Positions 48,479 through 59,188 of a stretch of DNA of 64,000 nucleotides are shown piece by piece (the first letter of the stretch is position 1; the number at the start of each line of letters is the position of its first letter). The notes under the pieces were generated by a model, which searched no databases, was not told the DNA's origin, and was given only the letters and a program-made list of their open reading frames with translations. Position numbers and translations under genes: made by a program. Source of the stretch: Whitmania pigra (lineage: Eukaryota; Annelida; Clitellata; Hirudinida; Haemopidae). The stretch covers positions 134,501 through 198,500 of the forward strand of contig JAJTWR010000005.1 of the NCBI GenBank assembly GCA_021613335.1, in the 5' to 3' direction.

Positions 48479-50032
48479 CAGTGATGCCGAGTACTTAAGT
48501 ACATGAGTACTTTCAAAATTGTGTACTTAGTACTTAGTATTTAAATACATTTTTAATAATTATTAATAAGTACATTTTAAGTACTTTTAAATTTAAAAAA
48601 AAAAAATTTTTTTTTAAATGAAAGTCTAAATGTTTTGATTTCTAATCTTTGATTTCCTTTACTATATGCTTGTCTCTTTGTTTCCTTTGTTCTCTTTGTA
48701 TTGTCGTTTGTTTACATTTGTTGCAAGATGGCCGAACTATTTGAGCGTTCCGAAAGCAGAGAAGTTGACATAGTTTACCCTTTAGTTGTTAAAACTTACT
48801 TCAATAAAATAGTATTGGATGATGGAGAAAATATTGAAGCTTTATGTAGTCTTTGCGTGCCTAAAAAGAAATCCATTCGTGGTCAACGCAAAGCGCCTTC
48901 AAATTTCGTCAAGTATCTTAAAGTATCTTTCAGGATAAGTAGTTGAATTAAATTTAATGAGTACTAAAAATTTAAAATGTTCCTTTCAGAGAATTCATGG
49001 TGAACGTTATATCGCTTTGATGCACGAACAGAAGAAAGCAGTCAAGCATAAGAGTTCTGATATCCATGAAAGTCCAGGTTTATCACTCAAGAAAGCTCGA
49101 ATAGAATTGAAGGAAAAAGTGTCAGAAATGTACTGGCAAGTAACGCCAAAGAAAGCAGAAAATTTAATAGTAGATTTTGTAGTCAGTGAGATGCAGCCTC
49201 TCTCTATTGTAGAAAGTTCTGGGTTCAGGAATATGATCAAAGGGATCAATCCAAGAGTCAAGGTGATGTGCAAATTAACACTAAAAAACAAAACAAATTT
49301 CTATGTTTGATACAATGGTAGCCAATCTGAAAAAGATTACATGACTGTGAACATGTATGCACCACAGCTGACATCTGGACTCACCATGCTCGAAGTTACA
49401 TTGGTGTTACGTGCCATTGGCTGAACCAAAGTGATTACAGTCGTCACAGTGCAGCACTTGCATTTAGACGATTTCGAGGTACTCATTCATTTGACAAAAT
49501 TACATCCACTCTTATGAGCATCTTTACAGAATTTGACCTCGACAGCTCTAATATAGTGCATGTTGTTACTGACAATGGAGGTAATTTTGTTAAAGCCTTC
49601 AAACAATTTTCTGAGCAAAACATATTGGAGGTGGAACCATCTGATGGATGCGACATTGATGACGAGACTAATAGTCATTTAGAAATATCACAGTTTTTTG
49701 AGCAGACGGAATCAGAATCATGTATTTATCTGCCTTCTCATTTACCATGTTTCTCACACACATTAAATTTGACTCTGTGACCAATATTTTGAGAAATTGC
49801 TTCTATTAAAGAAAAATAAACGATTTTATTGATAAATGTAAATTCTGTTATTTGTGTTAACATTGTATTGAAGATAACGAATATTATTTCTGTTCAATGA
49901 AGGAAAAGTACTTGTACTTATACTTAAGTACATTGGCTACAACGTACTTGTACTTGTACTTATAAATACATTCAGCCCCAAGTACTTGTACTTATACTTA
50001 AGAACATTTTTGGAGTACTTACGGCAACACTG
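48479..50032 (+). mobile_element. third hAT transposon, decayed
   Basis: Ends are CAGTGATGCCGAGTAC and GTACTTACGGCAACACTG, flanked by actttagg (48471-48478) and actttacg (50033-50040). The homologous site at about 34668 has a single uninterrupted ACTTTAGG, the empty site. Plus-strand coding remnants in order: a BED-like CSLCVPKKKSIRG region, an intron-like gap with acceptor ttcctttcag, FVVSEMQPLSIVESSGFRNM, a YIGVTCHWLNQS region, VVTDNGGNFVKAFKQF and FSHTLNLTL. The C-terminal dimerisation domain is missing and stops interrupt the frame, so it is dead. Confidence 0.88.
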
Positions 50033-50633
50033 ACTTTACGTTATTTCTCAATCACGTCTGAATGCTATTAATAAAGTGGCATCAACAACTAATGTGCAAA
50101 TAAATCATTCAGAGCTTCCAGCTTTTCATAACAGCAGCATTTCAGTGGATTATTTGATTATTACCAAATATCGAAATAATCACTTTAAAATAAATCTGGA
50201 GATTTTAAGATAAAAATCAATTATAAATTGACAAAATGCCAAATGTTTGTGCCAATAAAACAAGATTCGACAAGAATGTGTTTTTGTAAAAATATTTTAC
50301 ATAATCAATTAGTTTCAATGAGACGTTTTAGTGGAGTGACGCCAAGATGCTTTTGAGTGTATTTCCTCATACAACAATTAACGTCTGAAACCGTAGGTAT
50401 TTGAGAATGGCAATATTTTCTGACCGAAAACAGATTCAAGCATTTTTCTAATGTCTAAGATTATTTTTATTAATATGTTAATGAATCACAAATCTGAACA
50501 ATTTTAAGAATTTGAAATCGATCTGACAAGTTTCAAAACCATTGTTCGGAGACAATTATCAGTACGACAAACTTATTCTCTTTGGTACATGGTAATTATT
50601 GGCTGGTCATTATTCAAATCGTCAATATTGACG

Positions 50634-53123
50634 TTAAAATAAGATCAGTTTTTGCACATGAATTTCAACTTCAGACAAACTTAGACTCCCTGAACGACGT
50701 AGCTTTCTAACTATGATATATCTTCCGAAATTGTATTGCATACATGTCATGACATATTTGTTATACAGCGGTATTACGTAACTTTCCGGTATAATCCCAC
50801 ATTGGACTCCACCTGGCATGTACTGAAACGTCATAATACTGTGAGGAAGGATATCAGCACTAAAGTGGAAAAGCCCTCTGCTATCTAAAAGAAATTTTAA
50901 AATAAGCAAAATATTTAAATCGCGCTGAACATATTTACAGGAATTATTATCATCAACTGACCAAAACATTACGTAATTTAGATTCTAAAATTTCATGTAA
51001 TGTCGATTCATCAATGGCGATATTTGTTGTCCAAATGACATCTTCGCTACAATTGTTCACAGGCAGACAAACTCACACACACACACACACACACACAAAA
51101 GCCGCCCCAAATCCGAAACTATGACCAGGCGTTTAACGACAATGGACACATCAACCTCAACAACAGCAACAAATGCAACAGCATCAAAAATAATATTGAT
51201 GATAACGACGACGACAAGGATAATTATGATGATAACAATACATTATTACTACTATTTACTACTGCTATGTTCTTACTGTTTCTTACTTATAATAAATATT
51301 AATAAAAAGCTATTTATCGCAAGATGAGATCTGAAGATGGGGACAGATCAGTACAGATTGTGATGCAGATCAATAAATTTTTGGGGCGCCTGATCCATAA
51401 GGACCCTAGAACACAAGGACCCTGAAACCAGAGGCATAAAAACTTTAAAATCATCGAACGGGAGTTGCAAAAAAGAGGCTCAAACAGACATTGAAACTCG
51501 CATCACAACCAACGTTGGAATCAAAATCCCGTATCTTTGCGCCTTGAACTCCATGACATTGCCGTAGTCGCCGACGCAGCTGATCTAGACTATATCTATG
51601 AGAGCAAAAAAGACAAATGCGACATGCCAGAAAGCCACGCATAGATAGACAAGAATTCTTAGAATGCCTGCCTGACCCTCGTTTTATTCTTAATTTTTAT
51701 CAGTCCGAGGGCTATTTCGAGGATAACTAATTTTTCACTGCTTCATTGCCCAAATTGCATGATTATTGCTCAATTTGATTGATCTCAAGTAAAACAAACT
51801 TGGCTAAACAAAGTTAGCCTCTAAAAATACTGTATCATTATTAAAATTACCAACTATTAAATTATCTGAAAATATCAGAACAACAGATCGAGATGTTGCT
51901 TTATAAGAATATTGGTAGAATTAAAATAAAATAATCACATTTTGTTTATTAATCGTTGGTTGGAATTCTCATATTTGACTTGCTTAAGTATGTTTTACCT
52001 TCACAATCCCGCGGAGATCCCGAGCCATGCTGGGGTAGTTTTTAAATTTGTTATTTTTTCAGAATGTTTGCATTTGTTCAAATTGTTTTTATAAAAAAAA
52101 AAATTTTTTTTAAATATATATATCTATCTATAAAATATGTCTGTAGCCCCCATAACAAGCAGCTCATAGCAAAGATCGCACGAGGCCAAAAGTTTTTTTA
52201 CAAGGGTCACACCAGGATTACGAATTCTACCTTATATAAGACTTTAGAAACTCGGACTCAAGACACTGGAATACCGACGCCTCTCTATGATTTATGCCTC
52301 TGTCACAAAATGTTACACAGCTTCACTCACTGCACCATCCCCCTATTCCCCAAAGTCCTGTTATCTCATACAGTCTACGCCATGAAAAATGCTCAACTAT
52401 TCTCAGCCTCCACTTCTTCTCCAACCGAATCGCAAAACCCTGGAGCTCTCTACCCCCAGATATTATTAGCTCTACAACTGATAGTCGATTTAAAGCCTGT
52501 ATTTCTAACACCGACTTGAGAAGGTTTCTAACAATTTAATTGACTTAAATTTGATATATGCACAGATGATCTGACATCAATTTGTGTTAGCGCTCACTTG
52601 TGAACCTTTTTTTAGTTTCAATTAACAAATAAATATTAAAATCTACAATTCCGTTCCTGTGCTGGTAAATAAAACTAAGTTCTTACTGTGTCCATATGCA
52701 ACAACAGATAATCAAAAATCAAAAAAAGGTAGAAAATCTAAAGCTATAAGACTCACATCCATCTGCAGGTGATCCAACGAAAACAATTACAATGACAGTG
52801 TGCAGGATTTGCATGTCAGCCTCCCACCATGGCACGCCCTTCCACCATTCGGGAAAGGAATCATTCGAACCGAGAGCGGTTGAATAACTGAAGACGTCAC
52901 CGTCGATGCCAAATTTTGCATCGTGGCCGTTTATTGTCCTACTTTGGATGGCTGTCAACTTCCACTGCGGAAAAACTACTGCAGAGCGAATCATAATTTA
53001 TATATAAAAAAAATGCATCTCAAATGCTAGATGTTCGTTTCACAATTTAATTTTCTTGGATTAAATTAAATTGTAAAACTTTGTTATTAACTTCACTTTT
53101 CAACTATTTGTAGGTTACTATGC

Positions 53124-53168
<45 letters not shown>

Positions 53169-53229
53169 CGATCGATGTTCCGACACACATAAAAATAACT
53201 AAAATATGTGTCGCCACACAAAACATCAT
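50634..53229 (-). CDS. secreted FTP (F-type-lectin-like) protein, 44-59 kb subgroup, copy 2
   Basis: Minus-strand exons 53166-53229, 52757-52975 (or 52978) and 50634-50884 give 177 aa. The signal exon is MMFCVATHILVIFMCVGTSIEG. Exon 2 has FPQWKLTAIQSRT, FGIDGDVFSYSTALGS and PWWEADMQ. It also has a tandem acceptor (CAGTAG). Exon 3 has FHFSADILPHSIM, VQCGIIPESYVIP, MTCMQYNFGRYIIV and LSLSEVEIHV, ending KLILF. Intron 2 is 1.87 kb and carries a LINE fragment and a CA repeat. It is very close to the gene at 56.6-59.2 kb, which lies in the partner duplication. The frame is intact in all exons. Confidence 0.83.
51073..51097. repeat. CA/AC dinucleotide microsatellite
   Basis: An uninterrupted run of about 12 AC units in the second intron of the minus-strand FTP gene. 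The partner block has only a few units near 57073-57086. Confidence 0.9.
52150..52540 (+). mobile_element. LINE C-terminal fragment within an FTP intron
   Basis: The plus-strand frame ending at 52539 reads LRHEKCSTILSLHFFSNRIA, then KPWSSLPPDIISS and RFKACISNTDLRRFL, the usual W-x-S-L-P end of a LINE polyprotein. Upstream pieces (LCLCHKMLHSFTH) are in another frame. It sits antisense in intron 2 of the gene at 50.6-53.2 kb. The duplicate at 58.14-58.55 kb shows that it predates the segmental duplication. Confidence 0.75.
53122..53165. repeat. TA dinucleotide tract at the intron 1 donor
   Basis: An AT/TA run directly downstream of the signal-exon donor (G|GTATAT) of the minus-strand FTP gene. 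The partner gene has a shorter tract at 59103-59123. Confidence 0.85.
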
Positions 53230-53564
53230 GATTATAGTTGACGATATTTCAATGGTTCTCTTTCCTTACTTTATATAATTCCTAAACTTTATCTGGTTAA
53301 CATTCATTTGGTTAAAATTTATTATTTATCATCCATTGACTAAATATGATATCTGTCGAGTCAAAGTTCTTAGTCTATTTTAACATAATTTATGGCTTGT
53401 TAGAACGCTTAATTTGAAGATAAGATGACAAAAATGCAAAGCCATTTATCAAGTGCATTTGTGTTAATCTTGGATAAATCACTCACTACGATGCCTACAT
53501 ACTCACGTAATCACGTATTTTCACGCATTTTAAAAGCCATTTATCATGTGCCGTTTTTACGTGA

Positions 53565-54876
53565 TAATATTTAATTTGAACTTATTTTCGTCAGATCATA
53601 CGAACTCAATCAATTTTTTTAATTTTCTTACCAAAGTATTTCGAAAAATTTTTATATTTTGACTCAACAAACAATGGTTTATATAACAAAAAAATACAAA
53701 ATATTGGTTAGATATGACCTATATTTTAGAAGATATTGCCGTTTTTATGTGATAATCTTACTTTTCAAATTTTTCGAGAATCAACCATATATACTGTGTC
53801 TTAACAACTATTATAAATGAGATATAGTATTTTTTTTAGTAGATTTGTTTGCCTAACTTATTAAATGCTTAAACTATTAAATAATTTAAAATTTAATTTC
53901 TAAAAAAATCCATTCCATGAAATTCAATAATTTGAATACTAAGGTCATTTAATCACTAATATTTTGTAAATTTTGTAAAAATGTTTTTACTATCAATATC
54001 TTTTGCAACGGTTTTCATTGTTTATATTTTACTTTCTTTACTTTCTTTATATTTCCAACATTTGTCTCTGTTTTCTTTTAATTATTTTAAAATTTAACTA
54101 ACGGTTTAATTTTTGTTTTTGCAAAGCCTGAAATACACTAACTACTCTGTTACTTATAAATTTGACATCAATCCCTATGAGCCAATGTTTGAGCTTGACA
54201 ATTTCAAGTTATCACTAAATCATTATCGTTTAGTTATTTTGTTCAGTATTAAAACATTACTTGCAGGTTAGAAAGGTGTAAATTTAGTAACTTATTTTTG
54301 AAACATTATTTATTTAAAAAAATTATGAATGTTATTCCACATTTGCAATAATTACATAATTTCTTAATTAATTGCAATTAATAAGTGTTAATGCAGGTTC
54401 ATCTGTCTTTCCACATGAACAATTAAGATTACAGCAAGGCTTTACCTGTGGAAATCATGCATCAAATCATGCCCACGATAACAAGTTTGAAACATTCTCA
54501 TGTTCACTTAACAATCAAATTTATGGCCTGGAAGGTCCATGGTGGGAAGGGGACCTTGGCTCAAAAAGGACAATAATTGGGATAAAGTTTGTAGCGCGAA
54601 GCAAAAGTATTGTAAGTTTACTTGAATTCTTAACTTATAATTTGAAAATAATATCCCGGTATTCATTTATTCTACTATTTCATAGTAATTAGTTACAACT
54701 TTCTGCGACATCTGCTTCCTGCATCGGTAAATGAACTTAAATAAATAGACGTATTGGTTTGAAAATGTTTAGAACAGTTTGTTGCAAACTTTTCGTAACT
54801 GTCTGATCATGTCAAATGTGCTGTCATTGCCATATTTCAGATTTCACCTTGTTGGAAAACTTCAAAATTTATATTT
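53565..54876 (+). repeat. segmental duplication block 2 (partner 35720-38236)
   Basis: Same order as the parent locus from TCAGATCATAYGAACTC through the upstream flank, part of exon 1, intron 1, exon 2 and intron 2 to the first bases of exon 3. It lacks the LINE insertion found at 36090-36608 and about 0.65 kb of upstream flank (36915-37565). Confidence 0.85.
54209..54876 (+). pseudogene. broken duplicate of the 37.6-kb FTP gene
   Basis: The exon 1 remnant (54209-54266) lacks a start codon because the duplication junction removed it. Exon 2 (54397-54611) is 215 nt instead of 216: one A is missing in GGGATAAAGTTT, where the parent has GGGATAAAAGTTT, so the frame shifts just before the end of the exon. 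Exon 3 keeps only its first about 33 nt (54841-54873) and then breaks into the start of another duplicated block. Upstream and intron sequences match the parent locus closely, so inactivation looks recent. Confidence 0.9.
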
Positions 54877-54884
54877 TTTTATAT

Positions 54885-56090
54885 TTATTAGGCTTTTCTC
54901 AGATAAAATTAAGCTATGAAAGTATTGGTGTGGAGTTTAAAAAAGCATGCAATTAATGGCATTATTTTCTCAATATAATCTACTTAAAATTGATTGTAGA
55001 TCATTTGGAAATGATATGAAATAAAATAATCAGTCGATTTATTTATTTACATTAATTTGACAAATGGCTTTATAAAGTTGCTCTATCTTTCCAATGCAAT
55101 CTTACTTTAATTACTATTTATACACGATATTAAATAATGATAAAAATGGTATAGTGATGAAAATGAAGCAATTTCGGATATGACATAGACAGAGACGTAA
55201 TTTGGGAGGGGAGGGGGCAGAAGGGGCGTTGCCCTGACTTGAAGCAGACCCAAGATAAGGTCATCTCCTCACGTTTTGGGAGGGTCTACCCCTCCTGATT
55301 TTTGGATAGAAGCCAAAAAAGGTCATCTTTTTAAGCTGTGCAGGGGTTTGTCTTTTTGGAAAATGCTGAAATGACGTACCTAGACATAGACTAAGATATT
55401 GTTATATACGCAGTTTTTTTTAGATTAATTGAGTTTATATTGGTAATGTAATTAAATTTATATTTAATTATATTTGGTATTTTTTTCGTGCACGTGGTAT
55501 CTCTGTGATTGCTGTAGAAAGCATTCTCGCTAATCAGCTGACAATCAGCGAGAGTACAGACAACTCAGAAGCCCAAATATTCATTTGCATCCTTAAGTAC
55601 CTCAATTCTTAAACACTAAACTTTTGTTATTCAGTTCCGTTAACTGAATACTTGCTCTATTAAACTTATTAGTTAACTTGCTTATTTGCGGAATCCCGGG
55701 TTACTTCAATATCTATATATTTAGAATATATAAATTTCATATTTTAAAATACTTTTTTTGTGATTTTTGGATGGGGAAAATCAAAATCGTGAAAAATTAA
55801 TTGACATCAATATTTTAATCATACATTTATAAATGGACTTAATTTAAAATTGTAAATAAAACAGATAATCATTTCATTTGAAATGCTACCGATCACCGTT
55901 AGTCGATTCAGAAATTTCTGGCTTTTAATCGTTTTGTCGGCGGAGTTTATTTGTTGGACGGAGTTTGTTTTTATCCAACAACAAGCTTTAAACACAGAAC
56001 TAGATATATATATCCCAGTATAAAATACAATACAATTTCTATTTGCATTGAACGTTCACTGAAACCAAAACCATTTCGAACCGCATGATA
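54885..56090 (+). repeat. segmental duplication block 3 (partner 47028-47830 and 48165-48220)
   Basis: Repeats the non-genic block found near 47 kb, including the G-rich GTTGCCCTGA segment, then jumps to a short piece of the decayed FTP exon 3 (TTTCTATTTGCATTGAACG, about 56035-56090). It contains the 309-bp TG...CA element that is absent from the partner, and a 50-bp inverted segment at 55958-56008. Confidence 0.8.
55400..55708 (-). mobile_element. TG...CA-type repeat, copy 3 (309 bp)
   Basis: In plus orientation it starts TGTTATATAC and ends GGTTACTTCA, flanked by ATAT on both sides (55396-55399 and 55709-55712). It is the reverse complement of copies at 23.4 and 33.7 kb. The partner block at about 47515 is uninterrupted there (GATATTTATATATTTAGAG), which confirms insertion. 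Confidence 0.85.
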
Positions 56091-56635
56091 AAAAATAATA
56101 TAAAAAATTTTATTTTTTCATTTTGCCTGAATTCTGCAGAGCAAAATGTTTTCTCATTGTCTCTTCCATTATGCTTACGATGGAAAATAGGATGCATTTT
56201 AAATTCCTTTCGATTGCAAATGTTTTTATAACTCGTGGTCGTTGTTTGTGTCAATAAAACGAGATTCGACAAAAATGATTTTTTTTTGTAAAATTGTTTT
56301 ACATAATCAATTAGTCTCAATGACACGTTTTAGTGGAGTGACGCCAAGATACTTTTGACAGTATTTCCTTATACAAGAATTAACGTCTGGAACCGCAGGT
56401 ATTTGAGAATGGCAATATTTCCTGACTGAAAACAGATTCAATCATTTTTCTAATGTCTAAGATTATTTTTATTAATATGTTAATGAATCACAAATCTGAA
56501 CAATTTTAAGAATTTGAAATCGATCTGACAACTTTCAAAACCATCTTTCGGAGAAAATTATCAGTACGACAAACTTATTCTCTTTGGTACATGGTAATTA
56601 TTGGCTGGTCATTATTCAAATCGTAAATATTGACG

Positions 56636-59188
56636 TTAAAATAAGATCAGTTTTTGCACATGAATTTCAACTTCAGACAAACTTAGACTCCCTGAACGAC
56701 GTAGCTTTCTAACTATGATATATCTTCCGAAATTGTATTGCATACATGTCATGACATATTTGTTATACAGCGGTATGACGTAACTTTCCGGTATAACCCC
56801 GCATTGGACTGCACCTGGCATGTACTGAAACGTCATAATACTGGAAGGAAGGATATCAGCACTAAAGTGGAAGAGCCCTCTGCTATCTAATATAAATTTT
56901 AAAATAAGCAAAATATTTAAATCGCGATGAACATGTTTACAGGAATTATTATCAACTAGACCAAAACATAAACGTAATTTAGATTCTATAACCTTATGTA
57001 ATGTCGATTGATCAATGGCGATATTTGGTGTCCAAATGACATCTTCGCTATAATTGTTCACAGGTAGACAAACTCACACACACATACAAAAGTCGCCCCA
57101 AAACCGAAACTATGACCAGGCCTTTAACGACAATGGACACATCAACCTCAACAATAGCAACAAATGCAACAGTAGCAAAAATAATATTGATGATAACGAC
57201 AACGACATTATGATGATTATGATGATAACAATACATTATTACTACTATTTACTACTACTGCTATGTTACTACTATTTGTTACTTATAATAAATATTAATA
57301 AAAAGCACTCTATCGCAAGATGAGATCTGCAAGATGGGGACAGATCAGTACGGATAGTGATGCAGCCTGTATGTTCAATAAATGTTTGGGGCCTCTGATC
57401 CATAAGTACCCTAGAACACAAGGATTCTGAAACCAGAGGCATAACAACTGTAAAATCATCGAACGGGAGTTGCAAAAAAGAGGCTCAAAACAGACTTAGA
57501 ACCCCGCATCACAATCAAGTTTGGAATCAAAATCCCATATCTTTGCTCCGTGAACTCCATGATGTTGCCGTAGTCGCCGACGCAGTTGATCTAGACTACA
57601 TCTTTGTGAGCAACAAGGACAAATGCGACAAGCCAGAAGGTCACGCATGGATAGACAAGAATTCTTAGAATGGATGCCTGACTCTCGTTTTATTCTTAAT
57701 TTTTATCAGTCCGAGGGTTATTTCAAGGATATTTAATTTATCATTGCTCCATTGCTCAAATTGCATGATTATTGCTCAGTTTGATTGATCTCAAGTAAAA
57801 CAATCTTGGCCAAACAAAGTTAACCTCTAAAAATACTGTATCATTATTAGAATTACCAAATAGTGAATTATCTGAAAATGTCAGAACGACAGATCGAGAT
57901 GTTGCTTTATAAGAATATTGGTAGAATCAAAATAAAATAATCACATTTTGTTCATTAATCTTTGATTGGAATTCTCATATTTGACTTGCTTAAGTATGTT
58001 TTACCTTCACAATCCCGCGGAGATCCCGAGTCATGCTGGGGTAGTTTTTAAATTTGTTATTTTTTTCAGAATGTTTGCATTTGTTCAAATTGTTTTTATC
58101 AACAAAAAAAAATTTTTTTTTAAATGTATATCTATCTATAAAATATGTCTGGAGCATAACAAGCAGCTCATAGATCAAAAGATCGCACGAGTCCAAAAGT
58201 TTTCTACAAGGGCCACACTAGGATTACTAATTCTATTTTATATAAGCAGACTTTAGAAACTCGGTCTCAAGACACTAGAACACCGACGCCTATACATAAT
58301 TTATGCCTCTGTCACAAAATGTTACATAGCTTCACTCACTGCACCATCCCCATATTCCCCGAAGTCCTGTTATTTAATACCCTCCGTCTACGCCATGAAA
58401 AATGCTCAACTGTTCTCAGCCTCCACTTCTTCACCAACCGAAGAGCGAAACCCTGGAACTCTCTACCCCCAGATATTATTAGCTCTATAACTGGTAGTCG
58501 ATTTAAAGCCTGTATTTCCAACACCGACTTGAGAAGGTTTCTAACAATTTAATTGACTTAAAATATGCACTCTATATGTACAGATTATCTGACATCATTT
58601 AGTGTCAGCGCTCACTTGTGACCGTCTTTTTAGTTTCAATTAACAAATAAATATTAAAACCAACAACTCCGTTCCTGTGCTGGTGAATAAAACTAAGTTC
58701 TTACTGTGTCCATATGCAACAACATATAATCAAAAATTCAAAAAAGGTAGAAAATCTAAAGGTATAGGACTCACATCCATCTGCAGGTGATCCAACGAAA
58801 ACAATTACAATGACAGTGTGCAGGTTTTGCATGTCAGCCTCCCACCATGGCACGCCCTTCCACCATTCGGGAAAGGAATCATTCGAACCAAGAGCGGTTG
58901 AATAACTGAAAACGTCACCGTCGATGCCGAATTTTGCATCGTGGCCGTTTATTGTCCTACTTTGGATGGCTGTCAACTTCCACTGCGGAAACCTTTCTGT
59001 AGCGGAGCGAATCATAATTAATATATAAAAAAAAATTCAATTCAAATGCTAGATATTCTTTCTAGATGTAGCTTTACTTTTCAACTATTTGTAGGTTACT
59101 ATGCATATATATATATATATATACCTTCGATCGATGTTCCCATACACAAAAAAATAACCAAAATATGTGTCGCCACACAAAACATCAT
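56636..59188 (-). CDS. secreted FTP (F-type-lectin-like) protein, 44-59 kb subgroup, copy 3
   Basis: Minus-strand exons 59125-59188, 58775-58996 and 56636-56886 give 178 aa. The signal exon is MMFCVATHILVIFLCMGTSIEG. The exon 2 acceptor has changed from the tandem form seen in its sister to a single ACAG, so exon 2 is 222 nt and begins with ERFPQWKLTAIQS. It keeps FGIDGDVFSYSTALGS and PWWEADMQNLHTV. Exon 3 has FHFSADILPSSIM, VQCGVIPESYVIP, MTCMQYNFGRYIIV and LSLSEVEIHV. All frames are open. The few protein differences from copy 2 suggest a recent duplication with both copies still coding. Confidence 0.83.
58140..58552 (+). mobile_element. LINE C-terminal fragment, duplicate copy
   Basis: Same insertion as at 52150-52540. 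The frame to 58552 reads LRHEKCSTVLSLHFF, RAKPWNSLPPDIISS and RFKACISNTDLRRFL, keeping the more canonical W-N-S-L-P. Confidence 0.75.

Larger units (their letters stand above)
50238..53520. repeat. segmental duplication block 1 (partner 56241-59475)
   Basis: About 3.25 kb, same orientation as the partner. It runs from GTTTGTGCCAATAAAAC to CTCACTACGATGCC. It contains a whole FTP gene with all introns, the intronic LINE fragment, a CA microsatellite (51073-51097, shorter in the partner) and a TA tract in intron 1. Confidence 0.88.

Noticed and set aside
51430..51660. Conserved plus-strand stretch in both duplicated introns (reads LHDIAVVADAADLDYIYES)
   Set aside because: It looks protein-like but has stops in both copies and I cannot assign it. 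Its conservation is explained by the recent segmental duplication.
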